Assembly: GCA_028551475.1 (NCBI GenBank)
Contig: CM052357.1
Span: 4,139,931 to 4,203,930, forward strand
Length of the DNA stretch: 64,000 nt
Source: Casuarina equisetifolia
Lineage: Eukaryota; Streptophyta; Magnoliopsida; Fagales; Casuarinaceae
Reading direction: 5' to 3'
Below, piece by piece: positions 21,600 to 34,107 of this stretch (position 1 is its first letter; each line of letters begins with the position of its first letter). The translations under genes were made by a program, and so were the position numbers. Under the pieces are notes generated by a model. It had not been told where the DNA came from. It was given only the letters and a program-made list of their open reading frames with translations, and ran no database searches.

Positions 21600-24500
21600 A
21601 AATAGCGTAGAGTCTAGAATTCTCTAAACTCAATCAAACGGGTGAAAAAGTAAAAGACTGAAAAGAAGACCCCCCCCTCCCCCCCCTCCAAAAAAAAAAA
21701 ACCACTCAGTTTTGATTCCACGACGACGCGAACTGACGAACCCAACACACTGAACCTCGGACCTAGGTTTACATGGCAAATCTAGTCCTAAGGCTTTACG
21801 GGACCTGCTAGGGTTACATCCAGCTGGTGCACCATAAAAACCTTTGACTGACATCGAATGATGAAACATCAACTTAGGAGAGAGACCGAAAAACATTAAA
21901 AACGAGGTGATGGTGGAGGATGAATGTGACAATGATGGCTAGGTAGGGGAGAAAAAGACGATTGGTAGTGATGATCTGATCCTAACCGCTAATACGGAGA
22001 GCTGCAAATTTTTTCTTCTTTATTATCATTTTTTTTAAAAGTAAGTTTACGTTAATAAAATTTAATATACAAAAAACAAAGAAATATATCTCATTATTAC
22101 AAATATTTACTATCATTTGTCTTGTTTTGTTATCATTTGTTTTAATATAGTGGGCAAGAAGAACATTGATGCAAAAGCAAAGCACCAACATTAGCTTTTC
22201 ATCCACCGTGATAAAATAGAGTAAACAAATATTCAAAAGCTACTTATATTTTTGCTAATTGATCAAGTGAATGATATTTAATGGCCATCCAAAGAGGTTC
22301 ACATTTCGTTATTCTTTTTTAAGTAATTTTTTTATTGGATAAGTAACCAAGAAGAGACATAGAATCACTAATTTCAATATAGGCATAGATAACATTTCCT
22401 CGATCCCTATACACAAACATTGCATACAAAGTTAAGAATAAGAGTTACCCAAAATTATAATTTTGCTCCAAGAATAAAATTATACAAATCTATAAAATTA
22501 AACTCAAAAAATAAGTATCATTTATAGACACTGTAATTTTCTTTCTCGTTATCTATAAGATATAATGGATCAAACCACGCCTAAAAAAATTGACATTTTT
22601 CACAAGGAGTCAGCTACCTCGGGTAAAGAAATAGTTGGCTACTGTTTTTTAAAAGATGTACAATCAACAGTTTTTGCTTCCTCGAAACTTCGTTGTTTCC
22701 AAAAGGGATATTCGTATCCTCTCCTAATATTCCGATTACTATCCACCCGTAATTGTCCTTCCAATTAGATTTGTCCTTCGCACCAAAGGAAAACGTCCTC
22801 CTAGAGCAGGTAGAGAAAGTCTTCCTTCAATGGAGCACTGGCAAGATCAACTAGAGGGAACCACGTTGTGTGAAGGGGACCAGACATAGGATATAAGGAC
22901 ATTGTCCACGTGGGTTGTTAGGTTTTTTTCTATGACATTTTGGTGGAACCTGCCAAAGTCACATCTTGGGGATGACCGACACTGGAGGAGGGCGGATGGT
23001 ACCGGTTCGTTACCATCGGCTTTAGTGACTACCGAAGGGGCAGGAGAGGAGATGAACAGGACAAGCGCAATTTTTCTTGTTCATTTGAACTACTTTTGGC
23101 CTTATTCCATAATACGTAGTGCCTTAAAACCTCAGGAATAAAGTAAGTGAACAGAGAGAAAACACATGAAGCCGAGCACTCTTGATTAAAGAAGAAGAAA
23201 GACTACAAAAGCTTGAAATCATGTAAAATGTACATGTTTTTATACACACAAAAAGGGAAAATTACAGAGCAGTTAATTCTATGGTGGTGCAATTGGTGCA
23301 GAGAATTGGAAACTTGAAAGGTCTTCATTAAGGGTGGCAGCCGTGTGTTGAGTCCTTTGTGTAGACGCCTGAGCTGTCGTCTGAACTGTTGGAAGCACGC
23401 GTAGAGACCTTTCAACAATGGGTAGCTCCTTTGGGCGGTTGTGAGGATGAAATTAACGCAGAGAGGCTGACAAGCTGCCGACGGTCCGTGCATGTAAGGA
23501 CATGGAATTAATGCAAAGTGAGAGACAGGTGCAGGGAGGTGGGAGATACGTGTAGTGCCAAGGAGGGCTTTTGACTATTCAACTGAGTCCTTGCTGAGGT
23601 GACGTGCGAGTGTTAAAAGCCAGTCACACGCGTCCACAATTGCTATCCACTAATGTTACAGGCGTCCGTAAGAATAAAAGTTCTCTGAAATGTGAACAAA
23701 TGTGATATACTTCTTAATTTCACGACCTTTTTAGTTTCTTGTACTCATCAAAATTGTGCATGTAATTTATTTTAGAATAAGCTTGCTAACGTTTCCAAAC
23801 CGTAGAAAGCATATATATTTGCAAAAGTTGCCATTGAAATGTGAGTGCGAATACGTCTTGTGGCCATGACAAAGGCTTGACGCAGACGCATACCAGCCAC
23901 CCAAGTTCAAGTCTCAGAATCAGCCATGCGATTCCATAAAAATGTGATATTTCCTATAAGAATGGACCCAGGCCTATCAAATTTATAAGTAGTAGTAGGT
24001 AGCACACGCCTTATAAGGCGTAGATGTTTGAGTCTTTGTTTTAATGTGAAACTGGCTCTCTCTTAACACTCTACTACAATTCCACATTTTTGGATTTTCT
24101 GTGAGGGAGGCTTAGTTCACTACCATCAATAACGAAGTGACCTGGCTTTGATATCATGTAAGAATGGGCCCAGACTTACCAAAACTCATTAACAGTAGTA
24201 GGTAGCCCATGTCTTATAAGGTGCATATGTTTGGGTCTTTGTTCTAATATTGGACTGACTCTCCCTTAATATTTCCAACAAACCACATCTCTAAGATTAG
24301 AGAAAGAATGAGAACAACAACAGGGAGAGAGAGACAGAGAATGAAGAAGATGACGGGTGTACCATGAACATGACAATGTGTTACGGGCCAAATGTAAGCC
24401 CAAGCAAAAGGATAGGCCTAACCCATATTATCTTTTTATATTCTGTTGGATGCATTGAATTAGGGACTTTTGGAATGAATGGAGTTAGGGAAGTTTTCTT

Positions 24501-25730
24501 CCATGGAGGTGGCGTCTCCCTCGAATGAGACCAAAGGTGTTAGGTTTCCCTCCAATGAGGCCGGAGGTGGTGGTCTCCATCTATGAGGCCAAAATCTTCT
24601 CCCTTTCAAAGTCCAAATTCGATCGCTATGCCGTCTGTTCAGGCTGAACCATATCCAGCCTGTTACACAATGGCAACAGAAGAAACATTGGTGGAAACAA
24701 AAAGTAGCTAACCACATAGCCTATGGAAGATGATACATGGAAAATGGGGCTAGGTTTGTTGGCACATTGAGTCCTAAGGCGTGGACTATCTTATGTGGCC
24801 ATCACAAAGGCTTGGACGCAGGTGCATAGCAGGCAACCCAATTACGAGTTTTAGAAAAGGACAACTAATTTGATGGGGGAGTGACATTTGCCGACGAAAG
24901 AGTGAGCATAAAAGATGGTCTGACGCTAAGCGTCCACGCTTTTTTGTTTCGTTAATCTGTCTTGTCAGAGAAATCCATAAAACTCAATCTTAATTGCCGT
25001 TTTCTTTTCTAGTTTTCGATGGGGGTACTAAAGTAAGTGAGTCTATGCGGGTTTTTGTAATTGCGTCAGTGCTTGCGTACATTTGCCAGCGTCACTGCTT
25101 GCGTCGGCAGTTGCGTACATTTGAGTCACTTCTTGCGTCATCGATTACGACTACGCTTGTATCGGCCCTTGTAACTAAATAAATTAAATTCTAACAAATA
25201 AAAAATGGACACCTAACAGTTGAAAAGCTTTACAGAACAAAGTAGAAGGTAAACGCAGAAGGCTTGAGAGCCTTTGTTTTTACAAAACTTTCTCACGTCA
25301 AGAGCATGAACACGACCATATTTATATGGTCCAGCCAGGAAACAGAGAATAGAAAATTACAAATAAACAATGATGACCCAGCTGCCTCTTTCCGCCACTA
25401 TGATCCTTATCTATTTCTTGTAGGTGGTGTCAAAGGGCTGAGCATCCTGGGGCAGAGTACTGTTAATTATTTTATATCATTTTTATGTTATTTTAAGAAT
25501 GAAATGATTAAAAAACAATAATTTCAATAACTACTTTTATATTTACTCTTTTTTTTTTCCTTTTTCCGTGTGTGTGCGGGAGTTTAGGGTACGTAGTTTA
25601 ATTGCTCTGGATCTGACTCCTTGATATTGGTTGGTGTAAGTTTCACATAAGGTTGAAAAGGTGTTAATAAATATGAGAAAAAAAAATGACTTTCTTATGC
25701 AGGTTTGCTATCATCAAGGACTTAGTCTCC
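21600..25730. other. Repeat-rich intergenic region, no gene recognised
   Basis: No ORF here resembles a known protein. Noticed within it: a C-rich run next to an A run at 21668-21702, a pair of direct repeats at about 23961-24080 and 24161-24280, three imperfect units of about 29 bp at 24500-24595, two copies of a GTGGCCAT.ACAAAGGCTTG phrase (near 23860 and 24795), and a TTGCGT-rich stretch at 25050-25140. The mixture looks like decayed mobile-element flanks. Confidence 0.4.
23961..24280 (+). repeat. Direct repeat pair, about 115 bp, period about 200 bp
   Basis: Both copies contain GTAAGAATGGGCCCAG-like, GTAGTAGGTAGC and TCTTATAAGG.G.A.ATGTTT phrases followed by GACTG.CTCTC.CTTAA. The origin is unknown. 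Confidence 0.65.
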
Positions 25731-26258
25731 TTGATTTTTTTTGAAAATCAGTTACTTGCTTATTAATGAAAAATAAGGTTCGCATTTTTGTTGAGGAGTT
25801 CTCCTTGTAACGGCTCAAAGGATAGATCTAGAACCACAAACCCAACCCCTGGGTGGGAGATAATAGAAAACAAAAAAATGGAAGCTGGGAGTTGATGAAA
25901 GGTGTAAGGTAAGTCTACAACTGGAGATATGATTATTTTATTTCATCATTATCAGTCCTTTGTTAAGTTTCAGTGCTAGAGTGTGCTACTACAGTATGTT
26001 TCTTGCTACGCCATGAAATAAGAGAGTTGCAAAGAGAGAAAAAATATCCTGTGATTGAAAGTTGAACAATGGGATCTCCAACCCAATCAGTGAATCCTCC
26101 GATCAGATAATGCACTATGGGTTTGTGCCCGCCTCTAATACTTGGAGACAGTGGGTAATCAATAGAGGAAATAATTGAAAGCCTTGGAAAGGAAATAACC
26201 ATTGAAGAATCTGATATATTGATTTGCCCAAGTCTCCAAAGTAGTTTGATGCCATGTG
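25731..26258. repeat. Left part of a segment also present at 44650-44950
   Basis: TTGAAAATCAGTTACTTGCT, GAGGAGTTCTC and GCCCAAGTCTCC phrases are shared with 44650-44840. Relative to that copy this one has an extra 330 bp or so (about 25815-26140) holding a copia RNase H relic. It is split from its right part (32439-32560) by Copia-C. Confidence 0.65.
25963..26110 (-). pseudogene. Copia RNase H relic
   Basis: On minus, GGFTDWVGDPIVQLSITGYF and NSLISWRSKKHTVVAHSST match the conserved RNase H segment of Ty1/copia polyproteins. It is a short isolated piece and differs from the RNase H of Copia-C (KLGGSLISWKTKKQAIVARS), so it is an older, separate insertion. Confidence 0.8.
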
Positions 26259-26494
26259 TCTAAGAAAAGGAAAAGCTTCTGAGGAAAGCGAAATTGTGAA
26301 TAGGAGGCTCGAAAGATTATCTCTTGTGATTCTTGATTAAAGAACGGTAAACCTAATTACATGCTATACATAACAATAAACCTAGTTTCGAGTGTGGGTT
26401 GTCAAGCCCAAACCCATTACCCAACAATATAGGCCCAACAACATACATGGCCCAATAAGATAAAAATAAACAAAAAACCATTTACAACTTAACA
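26259..26494 (-). repeat. Copia-C 3' LTR
   Basis: 236 bp, near-identical to 32197-32433. It begins TGTTAAG on minus. Confidence 0.9.
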
Positions 26495-26599
26495 ACCCTC
26501 CTCAAGCTGGTGATTTGTACAGATCAAATACACCAAGCTTGCGAAAAAGATAATTGTGCTGACGACTACATAAGGCTTTAGTCAATATATTCGCAGGTT

Positions 26600-27960
26600 G
26601 CTCATGTGTATGATACTGCGAGTTTAAATTTGGCCCCACTGTTGTTTCTTGCGAATAAAATGGCAGTCAATCTTAATATGCTTTGTACGTTCATGGAAAA
26701 TGGGATTATTGGCAATGTGGATGGCAGCTTCATTATCACAATATAAGGGAATGGGTCTAGGAACAAACACGCATAAGTCGCCAACAAGGCTATGTAACCA
26801 AACAATTTCACAAACAGCGGTGGCCATGGCACGATACTCTACCTCAGAAGACGAACGGGCAACAATAGCTTGTTTCTTGGTCTTCCAAGAAATCAAGGAA
26901 CCGCCCAACTTAATGCAGAAACCGATGAGGGAACGGCGGGACATGGGACAAATGGCCTAATCAGAATCACAAAAGCCATGTAACTGAAAATTCTTATGAG
27001 AAGGCATAAAGAGACCTAAGTTTGGAGTCCCCTTCAAGTATTTAACTACCTTCAAAGCCATGTCCATGTGTGAAGATTTCGGGGAATGCATGAATTGACT
27101 AAGTACCTAAACAGGATAGTTGATGTCAAGACAAGTGTGAGTAAGATAGATGAGGCGTCCAAGGAGGTGTTGATAAGGCGCCAGATCATCCAAGGAAGGA
27201 TCAACGATAGCCACTGATGCGCTAGCATCATACTCCAAAGAAGTAATTTTCAAATTCTAATCCATAGGAATCTTGCATGGTCGAGCTCTAGATAGGCCAG
27301 CTTCAGAAACTAACTCCAAAGCGTATTTACACTAACTGAGGGAAATGCCACTCTCTGACCGAGCAATCTTAATACCAAGGAAGAACTTGGCTTACCCCAA
27401 ATCCTTCATATGAAACCGAGAACAAAGGTGAGATTTGACTTGAGCAATAACCTCTTCACTGTTGCCCGTGAGAAGCATATCATCAACATAGATCAAAATA
27501 GCTACAACAGCAAACCCACGACGTAGTGTGAACAAAGCATAGTCGTGTCAAGACTACTTAAAACTAGGAGAGCAGCTGTAAATTTGGCATACCATTGCCG
27601 AGAAGCTTACTTAAGTCTGTAGATAGACTTGAGCAAACGACAAACCTGTGGGGGACCAGTAGAGGAAGTCCGAATCCCAGGAGGCAATGACATTTAAACC
27701 TCCTAATGTAAATCTCCATGGAGAAATGCATTATGAATATCCATCTGGTGAAGGGACCAACAAAACATAGAAGCCAAAGCCATTATACACCGGACAGTCA
27801 TTATCTTAACTACTGGTGAAAAAATCTACTCATAATCAATCCTATATCGCTGAAAATATCCCTTGGCTACAAAATGAGCTTTATATCGCTCAATGGAGCC
27901 ATCAGCACGATACTTAATCTTGTAAACTCATCGACACCCAATCGGCTTACGACCTTGGGG
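26600..27960 (-). pseudogene. Copia-C reverse transcriptase and RNase H
   Basis: Minus translation shows the YVDDM catalytic signature at about 27493-27479, then VKYLKGTPNLGLFM, SRRSLIGFCIKLGGSLISWK, ARSSSEVEYRAMA, CDNEAAIHIANNPIFHERTK and HIKIDCHFIRKK. The latter segments are the RNase H core including a catalytic aspartate. Stops occur at several points, so the enzyme is dead. Confidence 0.88.
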
Positions 27961-28158
27961 CAAAGGAACCAACTTCCACATTTGATTAGCCTCCAATGCA
28001 TGAAATTCACTAGTCATAGCATTTACCCAACGGGGATCACGAACTGCCTCATGATAGTAGGATGGCTCACGAGTGGAAGAGATGGAAGCAATAAAGGCTC
28101 GGTGTGTGGGAGATAAGTTATCAAAGGTCACAAAGTGAGAAATAGAGTATGGTATAGG

Positions 28159-28820
28159 TCAGGGACCTATGGAGTGGTGTCCAGTAGACTTAGAGGTGAT
28201 ATGATGATAGTGGTAATCTTGAGTCCATATAGGAGGTTTGGATGCACGATGTTTATGTCTGACAGCAGGAGTGGTGATGCTGGGAAGGGACGTAGAGGAT
28301 GAAGTAGAGGATGGATCCACAGTGGGTGGAATCACATCTGGTGGATCCATAGTGGGTGAAACCACATCGGGTGGATCCACAATGGGTGGAACCACAACGG
28401 GTGAATCCACAGTGGGTGGATCCACAGTGGGATCAGAAGAAGAAGATGGGGACACAACTGGAACATTCGGTGAGGGAGAAACATCAGGAGCAATAGGCCC
28501 TGATGGAGAGGATGAAGTAGTAGAAGGAACTAGGGTATCGGAAGCTAAAGGAACAAAGGACTGATCCCCACTAAAGGGAGGAACTGGATGGGAGGACTGG
28601 GACTGAGCAAAAGGAAAGACTAACTCATGGAACAGAACGTCCCGAACAATGGAAAAAGTGCGGGTGGTGAGGTCAAGAACGCGATAGCCTTTTTGAGAAG
28701 AAGAATATCCCATAAACACACATGGTCGGGCACGGGGGCAAACTTATCCCCACGTGGAAGGACAGTAACATAACACAAACAGCCAAAAACTCGAAGATGT
28801 GAAACACAAGGTGTTTTACT
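28159..28820 (-). pseudogene. Copia-C integrase C-terminal region with proline-rich repeats
   Basis: It starts with LRVFGCLCYVT and FMGYSSSQKGYRVLDL, which are standard copia integrase C-terminal residues, then FSIVRDVLFHE. Between about 28440 and 28300 the frame encodes repeats of the type V-DPP-V-PPT with period 11 or so. The sequence shows at least six such units as GGTGGATCCACA-like DNA repeats. It ends in RHKHRASKPPIWTQDYHYHH. A frameshift separates the two parts near 28720. Confidence 0.8.
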
Positions 28821-28981
28821 AAACAAGATATTAAAGGGAGTCTTGCCATCTAAAATAGGAGTGGGAAGACGATTGATAATGTGAGTGGCAGTCAGAATAC
28901 ACTCGCCCCAATAACAGTTTGGAATGGCAGCTTGGAATCATAATGCGCGAGCAACATCAAGGATATGTCGATGTTTGTGCT

Positions 28982-29872
28982 CTACGATGTCATTCTACTA
29001 TGGAGTATGGACACACGAACTCTCATGATGAACCCCTCTAAGCTGAAGGAAAGAAACACACTCATGACTAAAAAACTCAGACCCATTATCAGAACGCAAG
29101 CGGCAAATATGACTTTGAAGTTGGGTTTCGACCATGGTAAAAAACAAACACAAGAAATGAAGGGCTGACTTTTGTGTTTCATGAGGTGCACCCAAGTCTC
29201 ACGTAAAAAATCATCAACAATGGTGAGAAAGTAATGTGATCCATCATGATGAGGAGTTCGATGAGGACCCCATATGTCAACATGGACTAGCTCAAAAATA
29301 GATTTCGTACCAGAAGTATGTGAGGGAAAGGGAAGGCGAGTTTGTTTTGCCAAAAGACAAATAGGACAAAACACATCAGGAGATTCATAACAAGAAGATT
29401 GACCAAAACGACAATGCCATAGCGTTTGTTTATTACTCAAAACATTAGTCTGAAACATAGTGTTGGTATACACATTAGCCCACTTAGGAGCATTATATTC
29501 AAAAGTTTTAATGATAGTAGAAAAACTTTTTGCTATGACAGCCGTTGGTGACACGAGATGATATAAACGACGCTCAGCCCTACCCAGCCCCAGTACTCTC
29601 CCAGTCAAACGGTCCTGGAAGAAATAAAAGTGTGGGTAAAAGGTGATATGGCGAGAATTGTCAAAAGTAAATTTGGTGACGGATAAAAGTTTGCACTTAA
29701 AGGAAGGCACATGAAGAACATCATAGAGTATGATAGAGGGAGAAAGACGAATAGTCCCAATGTGAGTGACAGCTACACTACTATTATTAGGCAATTTGAC
29801 CCAAATAGGGTTAGATGTATAAGATCGAACATTTTCTATGCACGTGAGATCGCACGTAATGTGGTCACTCAC
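28982..29872 (-). pseudogene. Copia-C protease/GAG-pre-integrase and integrase core
   Basis: A 296-codon open frame on minus starts SDHITCDLTCIENVRSYTSN, a copia protease-side segment. It continues with KLLSVTKFTF, the GAG-pre-integrase zinc site (HCRFGQ.., CPICLLAKQTRLPFP), then the integrase core: VHVDIWGPHRTPHHDGSHYF, TIVDDFLRETW. A shift near 29170 moves the rest (RSDNGSEFFSHEC, HESSCVHTP) to another frame. It is the longest surviving pol piece in the window. Confidence 0.88.
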
Positions 29873-30051
29873 CCCTAAATCAATAAGCTAGTCAGATAAA
29901 GATGAATTTGACAAGGAAGAAACTATACCTGCGAAATTGGCCATGGGCTTGGTGGGGCCAAAGTAACTAAGGAGCTGAACCACCTGTTGATACTGCTCAG
30001 GGGTGAGAGTCTGGCCAGGAGAAGTTGTAGGCTGAACTGATGTTGTAGTAC

Positions 30052-31080
30052 TCAGAGGGGTGGCAGAATGATCACTAGACTCAATACTGACTGCATGTGC
30101 CGAGCTAGTGCTATTACTTTTCTTCTTAGAATTCTCAGGTCTATTAGGAAAGCCATGCAGGCAATAACACTTGTCCTTGGTATGTCCTTGTCGACAACAA
30201 TGATCACAAAAAGGTCGGGACCCGCCTTATCCAGAGCCAGCACTACTAGAAGAGTGACACAAATTCCCAGTGGCAGAAGAATGATTGTCCCTCCAACTAG
30301 TTCCAAACCCCCCTCCAAATGACATGGGGATTTGCACAGTGAATTCAGATAAATCACTCTTTCCAGGATCAACATGCAAACGACGCTGATGTTCTTCATC
30401 CATAACCAATAGAAAAACCTCATCAAGGGGTGGAACAGGGCTACATGAAGTGATGTTGCTCCTTACGGTAGCATAAATAGGCTAAAGACCAAGCAAAAAA
30501 TGAATGACTCGTCTAGATTCTCTCTCGAATTCCAACAAAGCTAGAAAATTACATGTGCATTTCTGACAATTGCACTTAATCGTCAACAAACACTTATCCA
30601 GTTTTGCCCAAAGATCAGAAAGTCGAGAGAAATATGTAACGACTGACTCATCTTGCTACTGCTTAACTTCTCCAATCTGTTGCTCCAAGTCATACCGATG
30701 AGTACTAGTAATGTTGGAATATCTCGTTTCTGACATTTTCTATGCAGCACTAGCAGTACGACACATAGAGATCTCATTCGCAATCTCAGGAGAGGCGAAG
30801 TGCATTAGCTAAGAAAGCACTGTCAGGTTGCATTTTTTTCGAAAGGCTAGCGCAGGGATCATCATCAGAAGGCTGCGGCAACTTGCCATTCACAAAGTCA
30901 AGCTTATCCCTGGACCCAAGAGCAATGAGCATCTTGCGCCTCCATGGAAAGTAGTCGTTGGATCCTATGAGAACTTGGCGAACCAAAATAGTGGTGGACA
31001 CATTGCCGGTTGCAAAAGAGAGTGGGTCTGGCAAATTGGCCAAATATCCGGCCTTAGAGGACTTAAAATGAGTACCCATG
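30052..31080 (-). pseudogene. Copia-C gag with zinc knuckle
   Basis: The probable gag start is at about 31079 (MGTHFKSSKAGYLANLPDPL), followed by IGSNDYFPWRRKMLIAL, a usual copia gag N-terminal motif. A frameshift follows. Near 30215-30165 CDHCCRQGHTKDKC fits the CX2CX4HX4C nucleocapsid knuckle. Multiple shifts and stops break the frame. Confidence 0.8.
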
Positions 31081-31108
31081 GTGGCAGAATAGAAGGATTG
31101 TGAGAAGA

Positions 31109-31345
31109 GCAGCAAGAACAGTGAAGAAAGCTGGAAAAACAGCAAGAACAATGCCAGAAAACAAAATCCAGCGAAAACAGCACCAAAAAAGTCAAAATCT
31201 GGCGAAAATGGTCCCGAAAAAGCAAGATTTGGTGAGAACGGCATCGAAAAAGGCAAGATCCAGCAAGAACGGTGCCAAAAAAGGCAAGATCCTGTGAGAA
31301 TGACCCAGAAAGCTGTAAAATTCGGCGAGAACAGTGTCGAAAAAG
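31109..31345. repeat. Tandem repeat, about 30-bp unit, near the Copia-C gag start
   Basis: About eight imperfect units with the pattern CAGCAAGAACGGTGCC-AAAAAAGGCAAGATC. On minus it lies upstream of gag and keeps reading frames open, encoding roughly ten-residue F/L-rich repeats. Confidence 0.8.
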
Positions 31346-31501
31346 GTGGCGGTGGCGGCGGGTCATGGAAGATGTGAATCGGGTCGTCTAACCGGGTAAG
31401 GATCTGAATTAGCTACTTGGACCCATGAGGAGAGAAGGGCCGGCCCGGATTATGAAGCCCAGACCCAAAAAAAAAAAAAAAAGCCCGAGCCTGAGTTTAG
31501 G

Positions 31502-31850
31502 CCATTTAATGAAATGGTGAGCATCATGGGGTGGAGCAAAATGGGGAGTTTTGGGTCGAAACGGTGTGTGGTGAGAAAACACGCATTTAACCGTTTAATG
31601 AAATGGTGTGCGTTGGGTCGCGAGAAAACAAATTGCGAACTGGACTGGGTGTGGGTTGACCAGAGGCAAAATGCGCGTTTAACCGTTTAATGAAATGGTT
31701 CGCGTTGGGTTCGTGACAAACGGGTCGCAAACTGGACTGGGTGTGGGCGGACTGGGAGCAAAACGCATGTTTAATCATTTTAATGAAACGGTGCACATCA
31801 GGTTCGTGAGAAAACGGGTCACGAACTAGACTTAGGTAAGAACCGATTCT
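31502..31850. repeat. Tandem repeat, 82-92-bp unit, in the Copia-C leader
   Basis: Four units start near 31502, 31584, 31676 and 31768, each opening with TTTAAC.GTTTAATGAAATGG and continuing to GAACTGGACTGGGTGTGGG in the middle units. The array sits between primer-binding site and gag, an unusual place for copia. Confidence 0.8.
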
Positions 31851-32196
31851 GTGACCTGAAGGATAAGTGAAACAGTGCGTTGGACAGGAGATGGGAGAGG
31901 GGAAAAAAAGTAATTAAGCCAAACCTAACCCTAGACAAAACCCACCGTTTTGAAAAGTGGCGGCGATCCCAATCGACATGGCAACAGAAGATGGTGAGCA
32001 GACCAAAAAGAGCGAAAAAAAGGCCGAAAGGGACCCGAAAAACGATTAAAAACACAAAATCGATTGTTCTTCGAGAATGAATCAAGGAAAGAGTACTATT
32101 TTGGCTCTAAATCTAAAGAGGATGAAAAATAGTACGAAAAAGGAGAAAAAAACTTACCGGAGCTAGAACGGAATCCTCAAGTGGCTCTTGATACCA

Positions 32197-32433
32197 TTTA
32201 AGAAAAGGAAAAGCTTCTGAGGAAAGCAAAATTATGAATAGGAGGCTCAAAAGATTTTCTCTCGTGATTCTTGATTAAAGAACGGTAAATCTAATTACAT
32301 GCTACACATAACAATAAACCTAGTTTTGGGTATGGGTTGTCAAGCCCAAACCCACTACCCAACAATACAGGCCCAACAACATACATGGCCCAATAAGATA
32401 AAAATAAACAAAAAACCATTTACAACTTAACAA
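32197..32433 (-). repeat. Copia-C 5' LTR
   Basis: 237 bp with the primer-binding site immediately beside it. Confidence 0.9.
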
Positions 32434-32438
32434 TATGA

Positions 32439-34107
32439 GAATGGAATAACCAAGATCTTCAACATACAAAATAACCTTGGTTACTCTAATGTTGCTCAGA
32501 CAATTTCTCAATTGAAGGCTTTAGATTTTCCAAACCCATCACATGACACATCATCCAAGTGTTTAACTGGATTAATGTAACTTGTGGAGTATGAAATTTA
32601 AGCCAAGAAATTATAGTGGTCAAGAATAAATCAAAGAACAATAAAAATTGCACAAATCAGTTGGAGTTTGCACTAATGGGTAAGGAGTTTACAAATTTCT
32701 TCTTTTTCCTCAGTTAGATAAGATATAAAATAAGCTCAAAATTGCTTTAATTGGGATGGAAAAAATAATTCTAGTGTCAAAAAGAGACCTTCGTTCATAT
32801 TGTTATTTCTCTTTCTCATTTCCATTTTATAGCATTGATTAGTAAAGGCAAGTTCCGAAATACTCAGTTGTCATACTAATCGCAATTTTAATTTATCAAT
32901 GTTGTTTTAGGTGAAAAGAGAATACCTTTATTAATATTAAAATATAATATTCCATAGCTTGTCTCCTTTAGTCATGGGATAAAGACAATGGGTGTTAAGA
33001 TTCCCTACATGAAATCAAGGAATAATAACGTCCACTTCAATGTTTAAATTCTTAAATTATGATTTTCCATTGAGGAAAAGCTTACTTGATATTCTTATGA
33101 CATTAAAGTTTCCCGAAATTTCTGACACAGAAACTAAGGGATAACACCAATGAATAAACAAACACTGACAATTTATATTTTAATTTGGAAATTAAAACTA
33201 ATCAATTCGGCGAGTCTTTCTTCTATATATTGGCCTCAGTCATGATGGATATTATTGTAGTTGTTGACTGAGCATGTCCATAGTAATGGGAGTAGCATGG
33301 GCTTCTTTATATTTTCCATCCTTCGCCATGATAGATGTCATTGTGCTTGTTGACTCAGCCTGTCCACACAAATGTAGCGAAGATGCGGTAACTAACATGT
33401 GGGGTAACAAGTGGCTCGAGTTCAGCCGGAGAGGCACCAGTTGGTATGATTCAAAGGCATATCCATTTGCATTAGCGACATGACTTGAAGGGATGGTGGA
33501 GATATGTCAGGGATAATGGCAAGGTTAAAAGTCACCCATTTCTTGCTTTTTATTTTAGTTAACTGAAAAAGAAGGGAACGTGTTTCAAACCCCATAGGCT
33601 GAGATGCCTAATAACTCCAGTTGAGCTACCATAAAAGAAAACACTTCTATTTTAGGATGAAAATCAAACTAATGGACACAGAAACCCGGCGACCTTTGAA
33701 ATAAACACCCATTCACGTGCGTCTTAGGTTTTATTGCAATCAACCCGGAAATTTCCCTACGTTGACTAATTTTAATAATGCGCTTTTGTCATTTTAACGA
33801 GAAAAGGATTTCTTTTAATATTATATTAAGACGTGTTGTTTAAAAACTAAATTTAAAAAAATTCCGAAATACGTTTCTTGCGTTTTCAGCTCAGTGGACC
33901 AAGTTTCACATAGCGGGCGACAGAAATTTCATGGATGATTAAAGAAACTCCTGCGTTGTCATTTAATATGTTGTTGTTGAGATAAAGCAATATCAATCTT
34001 CTTCTTCGCAACAAAACTCTCCCAAAGCACTACTCTGTTTCTTCACTGAACACAGGTTCTCATATTCTTCATTGATTTTTGAGGAATTCATTGATTTTTT
34101 TGCGGCA
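32439..34107. other. AT-rich intergenic region upstream of the first cassette
   Basis: The first 120 bp continue the segment shared with 44840-44950. A stretch near 32895-32960 resembles 41275-41340 and 47810-47880. Open frames around 33250-33480 on both strands have no recognisable domain. 33640-34100 probably includes the promoter and leader of the module gene, but I see no certain TATA box. Confidence 0.4.

Larger units (their letters stand above)
26259..32433 (-). mobile_element. Copia-C: full-length Ty1/copia LTR retrotransposon (6175 bp)
   Basis: LTRs of 236-237 bp lie at 26259-26494 and 32197-32433. Read on minus they begin TGTTAAGTTG. The 3' end (TTCTTAGA on the left, TTCTTAAA on the right) is not the canonical CA. 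The primer-binding site TGGTATCAAGAGCC abuts the right LTR at 32196, and a TTGAGGAGGGT purine tract abuts the left LTR. Flanks ATGTG (26254-26258) and ATATG (32434-32438) are a probable 5-bp target duplication with one change. The paralogous uninterrupted sequence at 44830-44845 supports the breakpoints. Gag and pol are degenerate. The leader and the gag 5' end carry unusual tandem repeats. Confidence 0.93.

Noticed and set aside
21630-21932. Minus-strand ORF with a poly-Gly run
   Set aside because: The glycine run comes from a C-rich tract. No domain, and the frame is not supported elsewhere.
25264-25521. Plus-strand 85-codon ORF
   Set aside because: Starts with a non-conserved frame in repeat-rich DNA and has no domain.
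28238-28564. Plus-strand ORF with GGSTVGG-type repeats
   Set aside because: It is the reverse of the proline-rich repeat in Copia-C pol.
30068-31297. Plus-strand ORFs within Copia-C
   Set aside because: Antisense to gag and its tandem repeat.
31100-31345. Possible CRISPR-like array
   Set aside because: Units are imperfect, contiguous and without spacers, inside a plant retrotransposon.
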